From Tetrahymena thermophila SB210 (taxonomy: Eukaryota; Ciliophora; Oligohymenophorea; Hymenostomatida; Tetrahymenidae), in NCBI RefSeq assembly GCF_000189635.1, contig NW_002476424.1:1-64000 (forward strand): 64,000 nucleotides of DNA. Direction: 5' to 3'. Position numbers and translations under genes: made by a program. The notes under the pieces are model-generated. The model did no database searches. It was not told the origin of the DNA and saw only the letters and a list, made by a program, of their open reading frames with translations. Shown in pieces: positions 62,938 through 64,000 of this stretch (the first letter of the stretch is position 1; every line of letters starts with the position of its first letter).

Positions 62938-64000
62938 ATAAAAAATATTATTTTGTAAATTATCTATAAAAAATATATTAATTACACACATTTCAATATT
63001 TTGAAACTTACTTTTGCAAAAATAATTTTAAATTTTCAAAAATGTTATCAAAAAAATATTCTTAGAAAATAATAAAAACTTATATTTAAAGAATAATTTA
63101 TACACTGTTGTCTGTATTCACAAATAAGACTTTTATATTAAGGTATCTATAAAGATCATATTAGTTTAAAAATTGAAACAGTTTCACAAAATTATTTTAA
63201 AAATTATTTGTTTTTATTAATTTATGTGCATAATATTGAATTATAAATTTTAGTTAGGATAATATATAAATTTATGAAGTAAATAATTATGAAAATTTTT
63301 GAAATATATAAATCTAATATTATAAAGATTAATTTTAATAAAATAAATTTTAAGTTTAAGGGATGAAAATGTATTTATTATTTTTAAAAATATAAGAAAG
63401 CAATTTCATTAAAATTGTCTCAAATAGTAAAAGCAAATATTATTTTTGTTAAAATAAAATAAAAATAAATATATTGAGAATAGAATTTCAAAAAAGTATA
63501 TTTGATTATATTCTACTTAATTAAATGGTTTATTTATTATTGAATAAAAATAAATAAAATTTTTTTTTAATCGCTCTATCAAAATTTGATCAATTGCTCA
63601 TTTGAGTTCATCGGCACAACTAATATAAAATATAATAAAAATTTGGATAAATCATCAAAAATTGGTTGAATTCTCATGTGAGTGCATCAGTAATTTTCAT
63701 AAATGTACAGTTTTACCCTCATTATTTTATAAATAACGGATTTCAATTATATAAATTTTAGAGTATAATTTATAAAAAAGATAAAGAGTAAAAGATAACT
63801 TTATACTTATTAAATTATACATGGCTAAGGTAAAAAAATATGCCTAAATTTTAATTAGCTATATGAAAGGATAGATTAAATTAATTATCTAAATTTGCTT
63901 AAGTTAGTTCTTTATATTTGGCTAAAAGTTTCATATAAAGCATTAATAAATAATTTAATGAATTATTTATAAATTCCTTATTATTGTAAAATTTACATTT
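62938..64000. other. AT-rich 3' region
   Basis: No gene recognised up to the end of the window. It contains the imperfect direct repeat at 63583-63692. Confidence 0.5.
63583..63692. repeat. Imperfect direct repeat, two ~36-bp copies ~73 bp apart
   Basis: caaaatttgatcaattgctc followed by atttgagttcatcggc, and later caaaaattggttgaattctc followed by atgtgagtgcatcagt. The match is about 70 percent and richer in GC than the surroundings. The function is unknown. Confidence 0.6.

Noticed and set aside
1-64000. CRISPR arrays, tRNA or rRNA genes, bacterial operons
   Set aside because: I scanned for regularly spaced repeats, T-loop motifs and conserved rRNA segments and found none; the gene structure is eukaryotic.

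Overview
The window is ciliate nuclear DNA, most likely Tetrahymena or a close oligohymenophorean. It is extremely AT-rich. Every convincing gene reads TAA and TAG as glutamine and stops only at TGA. Introns are short and AT-rich (48-320 nt, GT..AG, mostly GTAA or GTATT starts), and starts sit in an AAAATG-like context. Genes were rebuilt by hand with this code, choosing introns by phase and, where I knew the family, by protein similarity. Exon sums divide evenly by three for every gene except one frameshifted copy. Whether this is macronuclear or micronuclear DNA cannot be settled here; I saw no telomeric repeat or chromosome-breakage sequence. A run of 100 N (60734-60833) marks an assembly gap.

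Layout. 0.6-5.3 kb: two tandem papain-family cysteine proteases with acidic tails (+). 5.8-11.7 kb: a Nup85-like nuclear-pore scaffold protein and the NOG2/GNL2 ribosome-assembly GTPase (both -). 14.1-14.9 kb: a Gln/Asn-rich unknown protein (-). 17.6-21.1 kb: an unusual SP-RING (PIAS/Siz type) protein that carries one, perhaps two, Ulp1-like protease folds that look catalytically dead (-). 22.0-23.0 kb: an EF-hand single-pass membrane protein (-). 23.7-49.1 kb: a segmental tandem array with three full-length copies of a ~1,845-residue LVIVD-repeat membrane receptor-like gene (+), separated by decayed pieces of the SP-RING gene, the EF-hand gene and the receptor upstream region. 50.5-53.7 kb: an 855-residue unknown protein with Cys pairs (+). 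54.2-55.5 kb: an Hsp33-type redox chaperone (+). 56.9 and 59.1 kb: two paralogous small ubiquitin-like proteins ending in CaaX boxes, like the membrane-anchored MUB/UBL3 family (+). 61.8-62.9 kb: a secreted, probably membrane- or GPI-anchored Cys-rich protein (+). The rest is AT-rich sequence without recognisable genes.

The genes are independent eukaryotic transcription units rather than an operon. The themes worth following are SUMO/ubiquitin-like biology (the SP-RING/Ulp1 fusion and the UBL pair) and the birth and decay of genes in the LVIVD array, where a small inversion shared by two relics and a ghost promoter record the order of duplication events.
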